This document shows positions 18,201 to 28,584 of a stretch of 64,000 nucleotides of DNA, in pieces. This DNA comes from Streptomyces rapamycinicus NRRL 5491 (GTDB lineage Bacteria; Actinomycetota; Actinomycetes; Streptomycetales; Streptomycetaceae). A program made the position numbers and the translations under genes. Location: the NCBI RefSeq assembly GCF_024298965.1, contig NZ_CP085193.1:3596001-3660000 (forward strand), given 5' to 3'. The notes below the pieces were generated by a model that was not told where the DNA came from, did not search any database, and was given only the letters and a program-made list of their open reading frames with translations. Position 1 is the first letter of the stretch; every line of letters starts with the position of its first letter.

Positions 18201-19103
18201 GCCGGTTCCTACGGCGGCGTCATCCACGAGATGACCGAGGCGCGGGACGTCCGCATGGGCATGTACGGCCACAGCAACCAGGTCGCCCACCACGTGGCGT
18301 ACATGTACGACGCGGCGGGCCAGCCGTGGAAGACCCAGGAGAAGGTGCGCGAGGTGCTCTCCCGCCTCTACACCGGCAGCGAGATCGGCCAGGGCTACCA
18401 CGGCGACGAGGACAACGGCGAGCAGTCCGCCTGGTACCTCTTCAGCTCGCTGGGCTTCTATCCGCTGGTGATGGGCGGCTCGGAGTACGCGGTCGGATCG
18501 CCGCAGTTCACCAAGGCCACGGTGCATCTGGAGAACGGCCGCGACCTCGTCGTCAAGGCCCCGCGCAACAGCGCGCGGAACGTGTACGTCCAGAGTCTGA
18601 AGGTCAACGGCAAGGCGTGGAACTCCACCGCGCTGCCGCATGACCTGATCGCCCGCGGCGGCACGCTGGAGTTCGCCATGGGCGCCAAGCCGTCCTCCTG
18701 GGGCACCGGCGCGAACGCCGCGCCGTCCTCCATCACCAAGGACGACAAGGTGCCCACCCCGCGCCACGACCTGACGGTGCCGAGCGGCGGTACGGCGCTG
18801 CTGGACAACACCTCGGGCACCGAGGCGGCCTTCGAGTCGGTGGACCTGCCGGTCACGAAGCCGGGCCGCGCGGTGCAGTACACCCTGACCTCGTCGGACC
18901 GCGGCAAGGCCCCGACGGGATGGGTGCTCCAGGGCTCTCCGGACGGCGAGAAGTGGCGGGACCTGGACCGCAGGTCGGGCGAGTCCTTCAGCTGGGACAA
19001 ACAGACCCGCGTCTTCTCGGTCAAGAACCCCGGCGTCTATGAGCACTACCGCCTGGTGCCGGACGGCAAGGCGACCCTGGCGGAGGTGGAACTGCTGAGC
19101 TGA
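15246..19103 (+). CDS. Secreted GH92 alpha-mannosidase-family enzyme with Gln at the general-acid position
   Basis: The 1,285-residue exoenzyme has a basic signal peptide (about residues 1-35), an F5/8 type C (CBM32-like) domain at about 97-230, a GH92 catalytic region at about 410-1140, and a second F5/8-like segment at the C-terminus. GH92 hallmarks are GNNFPATAVPNGFNFW (about 428) and GDEDNGEQSAWY (about 1052). GH92 enzymes usually remove alpha-mannose with Ca2+. Their general acid is the Glu of a conserved N-E-P-x-H-H stretch. Here that stretch reads NQVAHH, with Gln1012 in the Glu position. The same change marks an uncapping mannose-1-phospho-6-mannose hydrolase of Cellulosimicrobium. 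The start at ATG 15246 is set by the signal peptide. Confidence 0.93.
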   Translation: MRQRRPQRRWRGIGRSAALVAAVLLAVTAQGGAVAAPAGPDSAHHADRTFASSFESGDPQPDWRNTVETGPDGKKKASGVDGGYSSGIPGNVTDKVTEVRASDENTDGGEIKENLVDGEVTSKWLAFDTTAWLEFDLSEPVKAVRYALTSANDAPGRDPKDWTLKGSANGSDWTTLDTRKDETFSSRQQTREFSFDSSTAYQHFRLEITRNAGDDIVQLAEVQFANGDTTPPAASDMQSQIDRGPTGSPTAKANAGFTGTRALRYAGTHKPDGRAYSYNKVFDVDTAVTRDTQLSYRIFPSMTETDLNYPATHVSVDLAFTDGTYLSELPGAVDQHGARMSPQGQADSKTLYVNQWNHKESRIGAVAAGKTVDRILVAYDSPKGPAQFRGWVDDIAIAPKAPEKPLAHLSDYALTTRGTNSSGSFSRGNNFPATAVPNGFNFWTPVTNAGSTDWLYQYARANNADNLPTIQSFSASHEPSPWMGDRQTFQVMPSGASDTPDAGRTARALPFRHEKETARPYYYGVTFENGLTAEMAPTDHAAAMRFTYPGEDASVIFDNVNNNGGLTLDAEHGVVTGYSDVKSGLSTGASRLFVYGVFDTPVSASGKLEGGGGKDVTGYFRFKPGKDRTVTLRLATSLIGVDQAKANLDRELPASRSFGQVKRAAQAEWDKILGRVEVEGADRGQLTSLYSSLYRLYLYPNSAFENTGTAAKPRDQYASAFSPAAGENTPTHTGAKIVDGKVYVNNGFWDTYRTTWPAYSLLTPKRAGTMVDGFVQQYKDGGWISRWSSPGYADLMTGTSSDVAFADAYLKGVRFDAEAAYEAALKNATAVPPTSGVGRKGMASSPFLGYTSTETHEGLSWALEGYLNDFGLANMGKALYAKTKKIRYKEESEYFLHRAQGYVSLFDDKAGFFQGKDANGKWRVPSDKYDPRIWGYDYTETNGWGYAFTAPQDSRGLANLYGGRAGLAKKLDTYFSTPETASPEFAGSYGGVIHEMTEARDVRMGMYGHSNQVAHHVAYMYDAAGQPWKTQEKVREVLSRLYTGSEIGQGYHGDEDNGEQSAWYLFSSLGFYPLVMGGSEYAVGSPQFTKATVHLENGRDLVVKAPRNSARNVYVQSLKVNGKAWNSTALPHDLIARGGTLEFAMGAKPSSWGTGANAAPSSITKDDKVPTPRHDLTVPSGGTALLDNTSGTEAAFESVDLPVTKPGRAVQYTLTSSDRGKAPTGWVLQGSPDGEKWRDLDRRSGESFSWDKQTRVFSVKNPGVYEHYRLVPDGKATLAEVELLS

Positions 19104-19135
19104 AGTGAGCTGAGCTGCGCGATGCGATGAGACAT

Positions 19136-19173
19136 GCGGGCCGTGGCCACGCCTTCGGGCGGCCACGGCCCGC
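19136..19173 (+). terminator. Terminator of the first GH92 gene
   Basis: A perfect 13-bp stem (GCGGGCCGTGGCC and complement) with a 12-nt loop lies 33 bp after the stop. Confidence 0.8.
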
Positions 19174-19640
19174 GTGCTGACATGGTGCGGCGGCGTGGCC
19201 GTCGACCGCGCGCCGCCGGGCGCGCCGGGCGCGAGGCGGCCCGGCCATCTACCCCGCCGTCTCGCGCCTTCGGCGCATTTGAGCATGGGCGGCGGGGGGG
19301 GGGGGGGCGCGGGCCTCGCCGCCGGGCGCCGGGCCGGGTGGGGTGGGCACCGGTGGCGGCAACGGTGCTCTGAGGCTGGGCCCGGTGCCGGAGTGGGGGC
19401 ATGATCCCGTTTGGTGCGACGCCGGACCGTGTGTGGGGGCCTTGGGGCGGTCTGACGTCGCGCTCGCGTCTCCGGGTACCCCCTCCGAAAACGCTTGATC
19501 TGAAGCAACTACTACATCAAGCATTTCCAGAAGGCATCCCCAACCCTCGCAGTCCGGCACCGGGCCCGGCCGCCGGGCACAAATGCCGCCACGGCCCCCG
19601 CACCTCACCGGCCCCTCGGCCGGCGACGCGCGCCGTGGCC
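19174..19640. other. Gene-free stretch with a 14-base G run
   Basis: No coding sequence is supported here. Bases 19294-19307 are 14 consecutive G, the longest homopolymer in the window, inside a G-rich block. From about 19480 to 19530 the sequence is AT-richer than its surroundings. The stretch leads into the broken regulator at 19645 and probably contains debris of its lost N-terminal half. Confidence 0.6.
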
Positions 19641-19644
19641 CGCG

Positions 19645-19931
19645 CCCAGCTTCAACACCTCATCGAGATGAGTGAGCGCGACAACGTCGCGATCGTGGTG
19701 GTCCCGTTCGGCGTGGGGCCGCTCCATGGTTCCGGTCACCCCATCGACTACTTCGGCGGCTCGGTCCCCCAACTCGACACTGTGGAGCTCGACACGGATC
19801 ACGCCACGGTGCTACTCGACTCGGAAGCCCACCTCGTGAAGTATCGAAGCGTGCTGGATCGTCTTGAGAGCTACGCACTCAAGCCAGCAGCTTCCCGGGA
19901 CCTCGTTTACCACATCGCGCAGCACATCTGA
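19645..19931 (+). pseudogene. Truncated DUF5753 (XRE-type) regulator, C-terminal fragment
   Basis: About 95 residues are recognisable, from AQLQHLIEMSERDNVAIVVV to the stop at 19931, including HPIDYFGG and the tail SVLDRLESYALKP. This is the C-terminal half of DUF5753. Complete members have about 280 residues and begin with an XRE-type helix-turn-helix, which is missing. The frame remains open upstream to 19401 but encodes Pro/Arg-rich sequence without homology. The next gene is the usual DUF397 partner, so the pair was once a normal regulator cassette. A short expressed protein cannot be excluded. Confidence 0.75.
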
Positions 19932-19943
19932 GAGGAAACCAAC

Positions 19944-20147
19944 GTGGCCACCCGTGACTGGCAAAAGTCCTCGTACAGCCAGGAGGGATCAGCCTGCCTC
20001 TACGTCGCCGTCCCCGCTCCCCACACCGTCAGACTCCGGGAGAGCGACGAGCCGGACGTCATCCTCACCACCACCCCCGCCACTCTCGGCACCTTCATAC
20101 ACGCGGCGAAGGCAGGCACGCTCGACCGCCTCATCGAGAGCCAGTAG
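19944..20147 (+). CDS. DUF397 protein
   Basis: The 67-residue protein has the family hallmarks WQKSSYSQEGSACLYVA, the strand VRLRESDEPD, and a C-terminal helix FIHAAKAG. DUF397 proteins are small partners of XRE/DUF5753 regulators in Streptomyces development and antibiotic control. The GTG start has AGAGGA seven bases upstream and lies 12 bp after the broken DUF5753 frame. The gene looks intact while its partner is not. Confidence 0.88.
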   Translation: MATRDWQKSSYSQEGSACLYVAVPAPHTVRLRESDEPDVILTTTPATLGTFIHAAKAGTLDRLIESQ

Positions 20148-20193
20148 TGGGCCAGGTCATCGCGGTGAGGGCGTGGTGGAGGGGTGGCGTCGC

Positions 20194-20415
20194 TCAGTGG
20201 GCGGCCACGCCAGCGGGCGCCGATGCGTTGACCCCGACCATCGCCGCCGTGGCGAAGTCGCGGTCGTGCAGGGTGTCACGGAAGCGGATGCGGCCATACT
20301 CCGGTGTGAACGCGTTGCCCGTGATCTTGGCGGCGAGTCCGAGCTGACGATAGATCTCCATCGAGCGCATGTTGACCAGCCGGGGCTGCTCACCTCGGAT
20401 CCATCGGGGCACTCG
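20194..20415 (-). pseudogene. Remnant of an FAD-dependent aromatic monooxygenase
   Basis: About 70 residues resemble the region after the FAD-binding motif of aromatic hydroxylases: PRLVNMRSMEIYRQLGLAAK, then FTPEYGRIRFRDTL. This is the 'R-x-M-E-x-x-R-x-L-G-L' block of the family. The N-terminal GxGxxG motif and the large C-terminal part are absent, and a stop closes the frame at 20194. It is a fragment with no expected activity. Confidence 0.55.
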
Positions 20416-20552
20416 GTCCCTCAATCTGCCGCACCCGGTGACCGGGGGCAACGCCAGCGCGTCGGCGTACACCCGAACGCGCTGCTTGTCGCGGTGAGCA
20501 CCAGTCTCGAGAGCGCACGCGCTCGGGCGTCCCCCTCCCGGCCCGCGCGACG

Positions 20553-20992
20553 CTAACCGTCGACGAACAGGTCCTCCACTCGGGAAGCGGTCACGGCTCG
20601 GTCCAGCCAGGCATCGAGGAGGTCCAGATCCTTGCATGCCTCGATGCGCTCACGCGTCTCGGGAGTGGCCTCAAGCCCCCGAAGGCTGAGCACGCGCAGA
20701 ACATTTTTCGCACCTTTCGCAGCCTGGCCCTCAGCCTGGCCCTCTGCCCGAGCCTCGGCGAAGGCGCGCTGGGCGTGTTCGGAGCGGAAGAAGTTCAGCA
20801 GCGCAGACATCAGGTCTCTCCAGATTTCCCGTGCCGGGGTGTCTCCGAGACCTCGGTGAGGTCCGGGCTGACGACAAACGCCCTGTCCGGCTCAGGAAAG
20901 GGGACCCCAAGCAGTTTCCGGAGCGCTCGGACGACGGCCCCGGTGTCCTCCTGGAAAATGCGGTGGAGGGCCTCGTGTGAAGAACTGACCAT
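20553..20992 (-). pseudogene. Internally deleted gene of a Streptomyces Rpn-like family
   Basis: Two frames make up one decayed gene. The 5' part (20992 to 20810) encodes MVSSSHEALHRIFQEDTG and ends at a stop soon after the DLTEV block. The 3' part (20810 to 20553) starts near a FFRSE motif, has a Glu/Gly/Ala-rich repeat (AEARAEGQAEGQAA) and ends with CKDLDLLDAWLDRAV. As recalled, intact relatives have about 290 residues with exactly these ends and a nuclease-like middle of roughly 150-170 residues. That middle is missing here, and the two parts meet in different frames at 20810. Confidence 0.65.
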
Positions 20993-21012
20993 GCGTCGAA
21001 ATCTAGTGAGGT

Positions 21013-21041
21013 GAGGGCAAGTGCCGGTGGCACTTGCCCTC
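21013..21041 (-). terminator. Terminator of the second GH92 gene
   Basis: GAGGGCAAGTGCC and its complement form a perfect 13-bp stem with a 3-nt loop, 27 bp past the stop at 21068. Confidence 0.8.
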
Positions 21042-21067
21042 GCTTCACTCGATCGGGTGTGGCGGGC

Positions 21068-24000
21068 TCAGCCGCGGGCGACCGCGAAGACGTGGAGATC
21101 CGCGTTGTCGGGCAGGGTGACGCTCTTGACCGTCTTGCCCTCGGGGGCCCGGAACGCCTTCGTGGCGAAGATGTAGGCGTCGACCACGTCCTTGTCGCCG
21201 CCGCTGATGTTTCGGTACGGGGTCCTGGCGAGGGTCACGTTGCCGTACTGGACCGTTCCGCCGCCGCCTCCCACCGTCCAGTCGGTGAAGGCCAGCTCCG
21301 TGGTGTCCGAGCTCCCGTCGGTATAGGTGACCTTGGCGGTGGCCTTCTGGTTGCCGTTGACGGCGCTGCCGATGAAGGACAGGCCGGTGGACGCGGGCAG
21401 GGCGATGGTCTGGCCGGTGGCGGAGGCGTTGTCGGGGCGGCCGGACGGGGAGGCGGGCCAGGTGTAGTCCAGGCCCTGGGTGGTCCCCTTGGCGCCCGGC
21501 TCGAGACCGGCGGCGGCGAGGGCCTGGCGGGAGTAGCTCCAGCCGCCGCCGTCGTAGTCGCCCTCGTCGTGCTCGCCCGCGTCCTCGGTCGCGCCGACGT
21601 TGTTGTACGCGGCGAGCAGCGAGCCGGGGGCGGCCACGGTCAGGGTGATCGGCTGGACGACCTCGGTGCCCTCGCTGGTCACCGTCACCTTCGCGTCGTA
21701 GAACCCCTCGGCCGTGTCCTTCCCCGCGCGCAGCGCGATCTCCGCCGTGCCCTCCGGGCCCACCGTCCCGGAGGCGGGTGAGGCGGTGATCCCGTCGGGG
21801 GCGTCGGTGGTGAAGCGCACCTCGGGGCGGTCGCCCTCGCTGACCGGGACGGCGGCCACCTTCACGGTCAGGCTGTCGCCCGGGGCGAGCGTGCCCGTGG
21901 TCGGGCCCACCCCGATCTGGTACGGCTGCTCGCCCTCGCGGAAGGAGGGCGGGGCGTCGGACGGGGCGGAGCCCCAGGCGCGGTCGGGGGCGTCGGACAG
22001 GGTGTAGTCCAGCGTTCCGCCGTGCCGTACGAAGGACTCCGGCAGCCAGGGGCGGTCGCTCGCCCGCCCGTTCACCTTCAGCGCCTGGACGTACGGCGCG
22101 CCGGGCGCGGCCTGCGGGGCGCGGATGGAGATGTCCCGGCCGCCGCGGTCGATCTCGATCCGCGGGAAGAGGGGCGAGGCCAGGACCAGTTCGGCGCGTG
22201 AGGGCACCTGCGGATACATGCCGAGGGCCGAGAAGACGTACCACGACGACATCTCGCCGAGGTCGTCGTTGCCGGGGATGCCGTCGGACTTCGTGGTCCA
22301 CAGCTGGCGCATCGCGGCGCGCACGGTCTCCTGTGTCTTGTACGGCTGTCCGGCGTAGGCGTACAGATAGGGGACGTTGATCGACGGCTCGTTGTCCAGC
22401 TCGGACTTCTCGCCGCCCGCCCCCGTGAGCGCCCAGCCCCCGTCGGCGTCGTGGAAGAAGGCGTCCAGCCGCTTCACCGCGGCGTCCTTACCGCCCATGG
22501 CGGCGAAGAGACCGGCGGGGTTGTGCGGGACCATCCAGGTGTACTGGGCGCTGGTGCCCTCGACGAAGCCGTTGCCGGTGGCCGGGGTGAAGCCGGTGAC
22601 CCAGCTGCCGTCTGCCTTACGGTTGGCGGCATAGCCGCCGGTCTCCGGGTCGGCTGCGGCGTTGAAGTTGTTCTGCCACCACTGGGCGCGGCGCGCGAAG
22701 GTCTCGGCGGTGTCCTTACGGCCCGCGGCCCGCGCCAGCTGGGAGAGGGCGAAGTCCGCGCCGGACATCTCCAGGGTCTCGGCCGCGCCGCCCCAGGCGT
22801 TGGAGACGGACGGCATGTAGTGCAGCTTCAGGTACTTGTCGAGGGAGGGCCGCTGGCCGACCGACATGATGGGCTTGCCCGCCGGGCTGCGGTCCTTCTC
22901 GGTCGGCTCGGTGGCCGCCTTGACGAGCGAGTCGAGGGCGGCGTCGAGGTCGTAGTCGTCGCCGCCGAAGGCCCGGATCCCGGCGAGGGCGGCGGCCGAC
23001 GGGTCGCCGTTCATCACATGCGTCCCCGAGGCGCCCTGGAGCCAGCGGTCCCAGACGCCGCCGTTCTGCTGGGCTAGGTTCAGCAGGGACTGGGCGATGT
23101 CGGAGCCCTTGTCCGGCTCCAGCAGGGTGAGCAGCTGGAGCTGGGAGCGGTAGACGTCCCAGCCGGAGAACGTGCCGTACTGGGCGCGGTGGCCCCGGCT
23201 CACCCGGTGCACCTCACCGTCGCTGCCCCGGTAGCGGCCGTCGGTGTCGCTGATGACGTTGGGGTGCAGCAGCGAGTGGTAGAGCGCGGTGTAGAAGGTG
23301 GTGCGGTCCGGGTCCGCGCCGCCGCCGACCCGGATGGCCGACAGCTGCCGCCGCCAGGCGTCGTACGCGGCGCTCCGCACCTGGTCGAAGCCGCGCCGCG
23401 GCGGGTTCTCGGCGGCGAGGTTGGCCCGGGTGCCCTGGTCGCTGACGTAGCTGATGCCGACCTTGACGCCCACCCGGCGGGTGCCCGGGGCGAATTGGAG
23501 ATAGCCGCCGGAGCCCTTACCGGCCACCGGGCGGCCGTCGCCGCCATAGCCGCCGGAGCCGCCCTCGGCGCTGGTCGTGCCGGGCCGCAGGGTGCCGTCC
23601 CGCCAGGTGCCCTGGGCGGTGAACGGGGTGTCGAACGTGGCGGTGAAGTGCAGCGTGTAGTAGCTGCGGCGCCCCTCGGGGTCGAGATAGCCGCAGAAGT
23701 TCCCGCTGGTGACCGAGCCGGAGACGGTGCGGTGCGCCGGGTCGATGGTGAGGTCGGCGGCCGAGCTGCCGACCTCGGAGGAGGAGGTGCGGATCAGCAG
23801 GGAGGCGGTCTTGTCCGCGGGGTAGGTGAAGCGGGCCGAGCCGGTGCGGGCGGTGGCGGTCAGCTCCGCACCGGCGCCGGAGGCGAGGGAGACCTTGTAG
23901 CGGCCGGGTTCGGCGGTCTCGTCGGAGTGCCTGAAGTCGGAGGCGTAGACCTGGTCCTTGGTGTCGGCGGCGGGTGACGAGGTGACCTCGCCAACGTGGG

Positions 24001-24349
24001 GGAAGAAGGGGATGTCGCCCGCGCCGCCCGCGCAGCCGGTGCCGGACATATGGGTGAGGCTGAAGCCGCGGACGCGGGTGGCGTCGTAGTGGTAGCCGCC
24101 GGGCGCGGCGGTGCGGGTGGCGTCGCCGCGGGTGTTCTCCGGGCTCCACGACAGCATGCCGAAGGGCGCGACGGCACCGGGGAAGGTGTTGCCGCCGGCC
24201 GAGCTGCCGATGAGCGGATCGACGTACGCCGCCGGGTCCTTGACCAGCGTCGGCGGCGGGGCGGCCGACGCGGGCGCGGTGGCCGCGGTGGCGAGGAGCC
24301 CCGCGGTCAGGGCCGCGGCCGCCAGGGCGGCCAGGGGTTTTGAGGGCAT
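21068..24349 (-). CDS. Secreted GH92 alpha-mannosidase
   Basis: The 1,093-residue enzyme has a signal peptide ending in PASAAPP. The catalytic region begins at about residue 35 (KDPAAYVDPLIGSSAGGNTF) with PENTRGDATR and THMSGTGCAGG. The general-acid Glu is intact in DNEPSINVPYLY and the acidic signature reads GNDDLGEMSSWY. The last 350 residues carry a NEW3-like beta domain (TTGTLAPGDSLTVKV...) followed by a jelly-roll-like module from LLAAYNNVGATEDAG to the end. The ATG at 24347-24349 is set by the leader peptide. It removes terminal alpha-mannose by family; linkage is not readable. It shares its operator with the GH92 gene at 15246. Confidence 0.95.
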   Translation of the reverse strand: MPSKPLAALAAAALTAGLLATAATAPASAAPPPTLVKDPAAYVDPLIGSSAGGNTFPGAVAPFGMLSWSPENTRGDATRTAAPGGYHYDATRVRGFSLTHMSGTGCAGGAGDIPFFPHVGEVTSSPAADTKDQVYASDFRHSDETAEPGRYKVSLASGAGAELTATARTGSARFTYPADKTASLLIRTSSSEVGSSAADLTIDPAHRTVSGSVTSGNFCGYLDPEGRRSYYTLHFTATFDTPFTAQGTWRDGTLRPGTTSAEGGSGGYGGDGRPVAGKGSGGYLQFAPGTRRVGVKVGISYVSDQGTRANLAAENPPRRGFDQVRSAAYDAWRRQLSAIRVGGGADPDRTTFYTALYHSLLHPNVISDTDGRYRGSDGEVHRVSRGHRAQYGTFSGWDVYRSQLQLLTLLEPDKGSDIAQSLLNLAQQNGGVWDRWLQGASGTHVMNGDPSAAALAGIRAFGGDDYDLDAALDSLVKAATEPTEKDRSPAGKPIMSVGQRPSLDKYLKLHYMPSVSNAWGGAAETLEMSGADFALSQLARAAGRKDTAETFARRAQWWQNNFNAAADPETGGYAANRKADGSWVTGFTPATGNGFVEGTSAQYTWMVPHNPAGLFAAMGGKDAAVKRLDAFFHDADGGWALTGAGGEKSELDNEPSINVPYLYAYAGQPYKTQETVRAAMRQLWTTKSDGIPGNDDLGEMSSWYVFSALGMYPQVPSRAELVLASPLFPRIEIDRGGRDISIRAPQAAPGAPYVQALKVNGRASDRPWLPESFVRHGGTLDYTLSDAPDRAWGSAPSDAPPSFREGEQPYQIGVGPTTGTLAPGDSLTVKVAAVPVSEGDRPEVRFTTDAPDGITASPASGTVGPEGTAEIALRAGKDTAEGFYDAKVTVTSEGTEVVQPITLTVAAPGSLLAAYNNVGATEDAGEHDEGDYDGGGWSYSRQALAAAGLEPGAKGTTQGLDYTWPASPSGRPDNASATGQTIALPASTGLSFIGSAVNGNQKATAKVTYTDGSSDTTELAFTDWTVGGGGGTVQYGNVTLARTPYRNISGGDKDVVDAYIFATKAFRAPEGKTVKSVTLPDNADLHVFAVARG

Positions 24350-24499
24350 TGCGGTCCCACCTTGTTCGGAAGGGCCGCGATCGCCGGGTCGAGCAAGCCG
24401 TGGGGACCGTACCGCACGGGGGCCGTCGGCCGTAAGGGTGCGGTGACGGTCTTGACAGGGGCACCTGGTTGGCGGCGTACTGATCGTTGCAGTCAGTCT

Positions 24500-24511
24500 G
24501 ACAACGTTGTC
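24500..24511. promoter_or_regulatory. LacI-type operator GACAACGTTGTC
   Basis: This 12-bp perfect palindrome is identical to the one at 15213-15224. It lies 151 bp upstream of the second GH92 start and 69 bp upstream of the divergent GNAT start. On the minus strand a TTGTCA hexamer overlaps its right half, so a bound repressor would block that promoter. Confidence 0.7.
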
Positions 24512-24580
24512 GCTTTCGCCGGTCGAGCAAGCCGCTACCGCGTACCGACAATCGCTCATCGGACGCGCCATCATGGGCGC

Positions 24581-25462
24581 ATGATCCTCCGCCAGCTACG
24601 TGACACCGACGAGGACGCCGAGGCGGCATGGGAGGTGGTGGCCGCCGCCTTCGGGGACTCCGCCGCCCTCGCGGGCAAGGACGGCTGGCCGCCGGGGTAC
24701 GTGGCCGAGGTCCATGAGCGGAACCGCCATCTCGCCCGCACCGACCCGGGCGGCTGCTGGCTCGCCCTGGACGAGACCGGGATGCCGCTCGGCGTGACGC
24801 TGTCGGCCCGGCGCGAGGGCACCTGGGGGCTGTCGATGTTCGCGGTGCTGCCGCGGGCCCAGCGGCAGGGCGTGGGCCGGGAGTTGCTGGCCGCGGCGCT
24901 GCTGTACGGACGGGGATGTCTGCGCGGCATCATCTGCGGATCGGAGGACGCGCGCGCGGCCGGCACCTACCGGCGCGCCGGGTTCGCGCTGCATCCGGCG
25001 ATGCGGCTGCGCGGCACGGTCGGACCGGAGACCAAGGAGCGGCTGTCCCCGCCGGACGGCGCGGTGCACGAGGGGGTGGCCCGCCACCGGGACCTGCTGG
25101 ACTCGGTGGACCGCCGCACCCGGGGCGGCGCGCACGGCCCCGACCACGAACTGCGCCTCACCCAGCGGCGGTTGCTGGTGGTGGACGACCTCGCGGGCAG
25201 CGGCTACTGCTACGTCGGCGAGGACGGCAAGGTCGAGATGCTGGCCGCGACCTCGCGGCGGCTGGCGAAGCGGCTGCTGACCGCCGCGCTGCTGTGCCTC
25301 CCGGAGGGCACCGACGCCAGGGTCGCGGGGCTGACGGCCGAGCAGCAGTGGGCGGTGGACGTGGGGATCGAGGCCGGGCTCGAGCTGTCCACCGGCGGCT
25401 ATGTGTGTCTGCGGGGGATGCCGCCGCCGATGCCGTACATCCCTTCGGGGACGTTCCTCTGA
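24581..25462 (+). CDS. Tandem GNAT-family acetyltransferase
   Basis: The 293-residue protein has an N-terminal GNAT domain. Its acetyl-CoA loop reads LPRAQRQGVGRELLAAALLYG (residues about 89-109), in place of the usual Q/R-x-x-G-x-G/A. A second, weaker GNAT-like half follows, with LVVDDLAGSGYCYVGEDG and a short C-terminal hydrophobic tail. Such two-domain forms are common in Streptomyces. The ATG at 24581 has no obvious ribosome site. The substrate is unknown. It ends against aconitase at a two-way terminator. Confidence 0.82.
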   Translation: MILRQLRDTDEDAEAAWEVVAAAFGDSAALAGKDGWPPGYVAEVHERNRHLARTDPGGCWLALDETGMPLGVTLSARREGTWGLSMFAVLPRAQRQGVGRELLAAALLYGRGCLRGIICGSEDARAAGTYRRAGFALHPAMRLRGTVGPETKERLSPPDGAVHEGVARHRDLLDSVDRRTRGGAHGPDHELRLTQRRLLVVDDLAGSGYCYVGEDGKVEMLAATSRRLAKRLLTAALLCLPEGTDARVAGLTAEQQWAVDVGIEAGLELSTGGYVCLRGMPPPMPYIPSGTFL

Positions 25463-25484
25463 CCGCGGCGTCACCTGGTACGCG

Positions 25485-25520
25485 GACGGGCCGCACCCCC
25501 GGGCGGGGGTGCGGCCCGTC
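25485..25520. terminator. Two-way terminator between the GNAT gene and acnA
   Basis: GACGGGCCGCACCCCC and its complement form a 16-bp stem with a 4-nt loop between convergent genes that stop at 25462 and 25549. Confidence 0.85.
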
Positions 25521-25548
25521 GTCGCCGCCGTGAGCCGCTGAGCCGCGC

Positions 25549-28371
<2,823 letters not shown>

Positions 28372-28376
28372 CTAAG

Positions 28377-28395
28377 TTAGGTAAGCCTTACCGGC
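28377..28395. promoter_or_regulatory. Iron-box (DmdR/IdeR) candidate
   Basis: TTAGGTAAGCCTTACC followed by GGC matches 13 of 19 positions of the actinobacterial iron box TTAGGTTAGGCTCACCTAA. A second partial match, CTAAGGTATGGCTAAG, lies directly beside it at 28361-28376. The site is 87 bp upstream of acnA, whose product needs an iron-sulphur cluster. Confidence 0.55.
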
Positions 28396-28423
28396 ACGGG
28401 GCGGCGATGCGCCTTCCAGCAGA

Positions 28424-28441
28424 TATCTCGATGTCGAGATA
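28424..28441. promoter_or_regulatory. Palindromic operator TATCTCGA-TG-TCGAGATA
   Basis: Two perfect 8-bp arms with a 2-bp centre lie between acnA and the divergent LysR gene, 144 bp before the LysR ATG. The form suits a MarR- or TetR-type dimer. Which regulator binds is not known. Confidence 0.6.
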
Positions 28442-28584
28442 ACTCTAGTACATCGCCCCCGCGCGGTCATGCGCTGCCCGGGCGCGAGTGCGGTCCGGAC
28501 ATCGGTGTTCACCCGCATTCACTCGTCTTCACTGGTAAGGGTGATCGCCGACTGAGCCACCTCCGCCACCGCGATACTGCTGGC

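Noticed and set aside
19104..21067. Genomic island or insertion-sequence remains in the decayed patch
   Set aside because: No transposase, integrase, att site, tRNA or terminal inverted repeats were found. Deletion of old genes explains the fragments.
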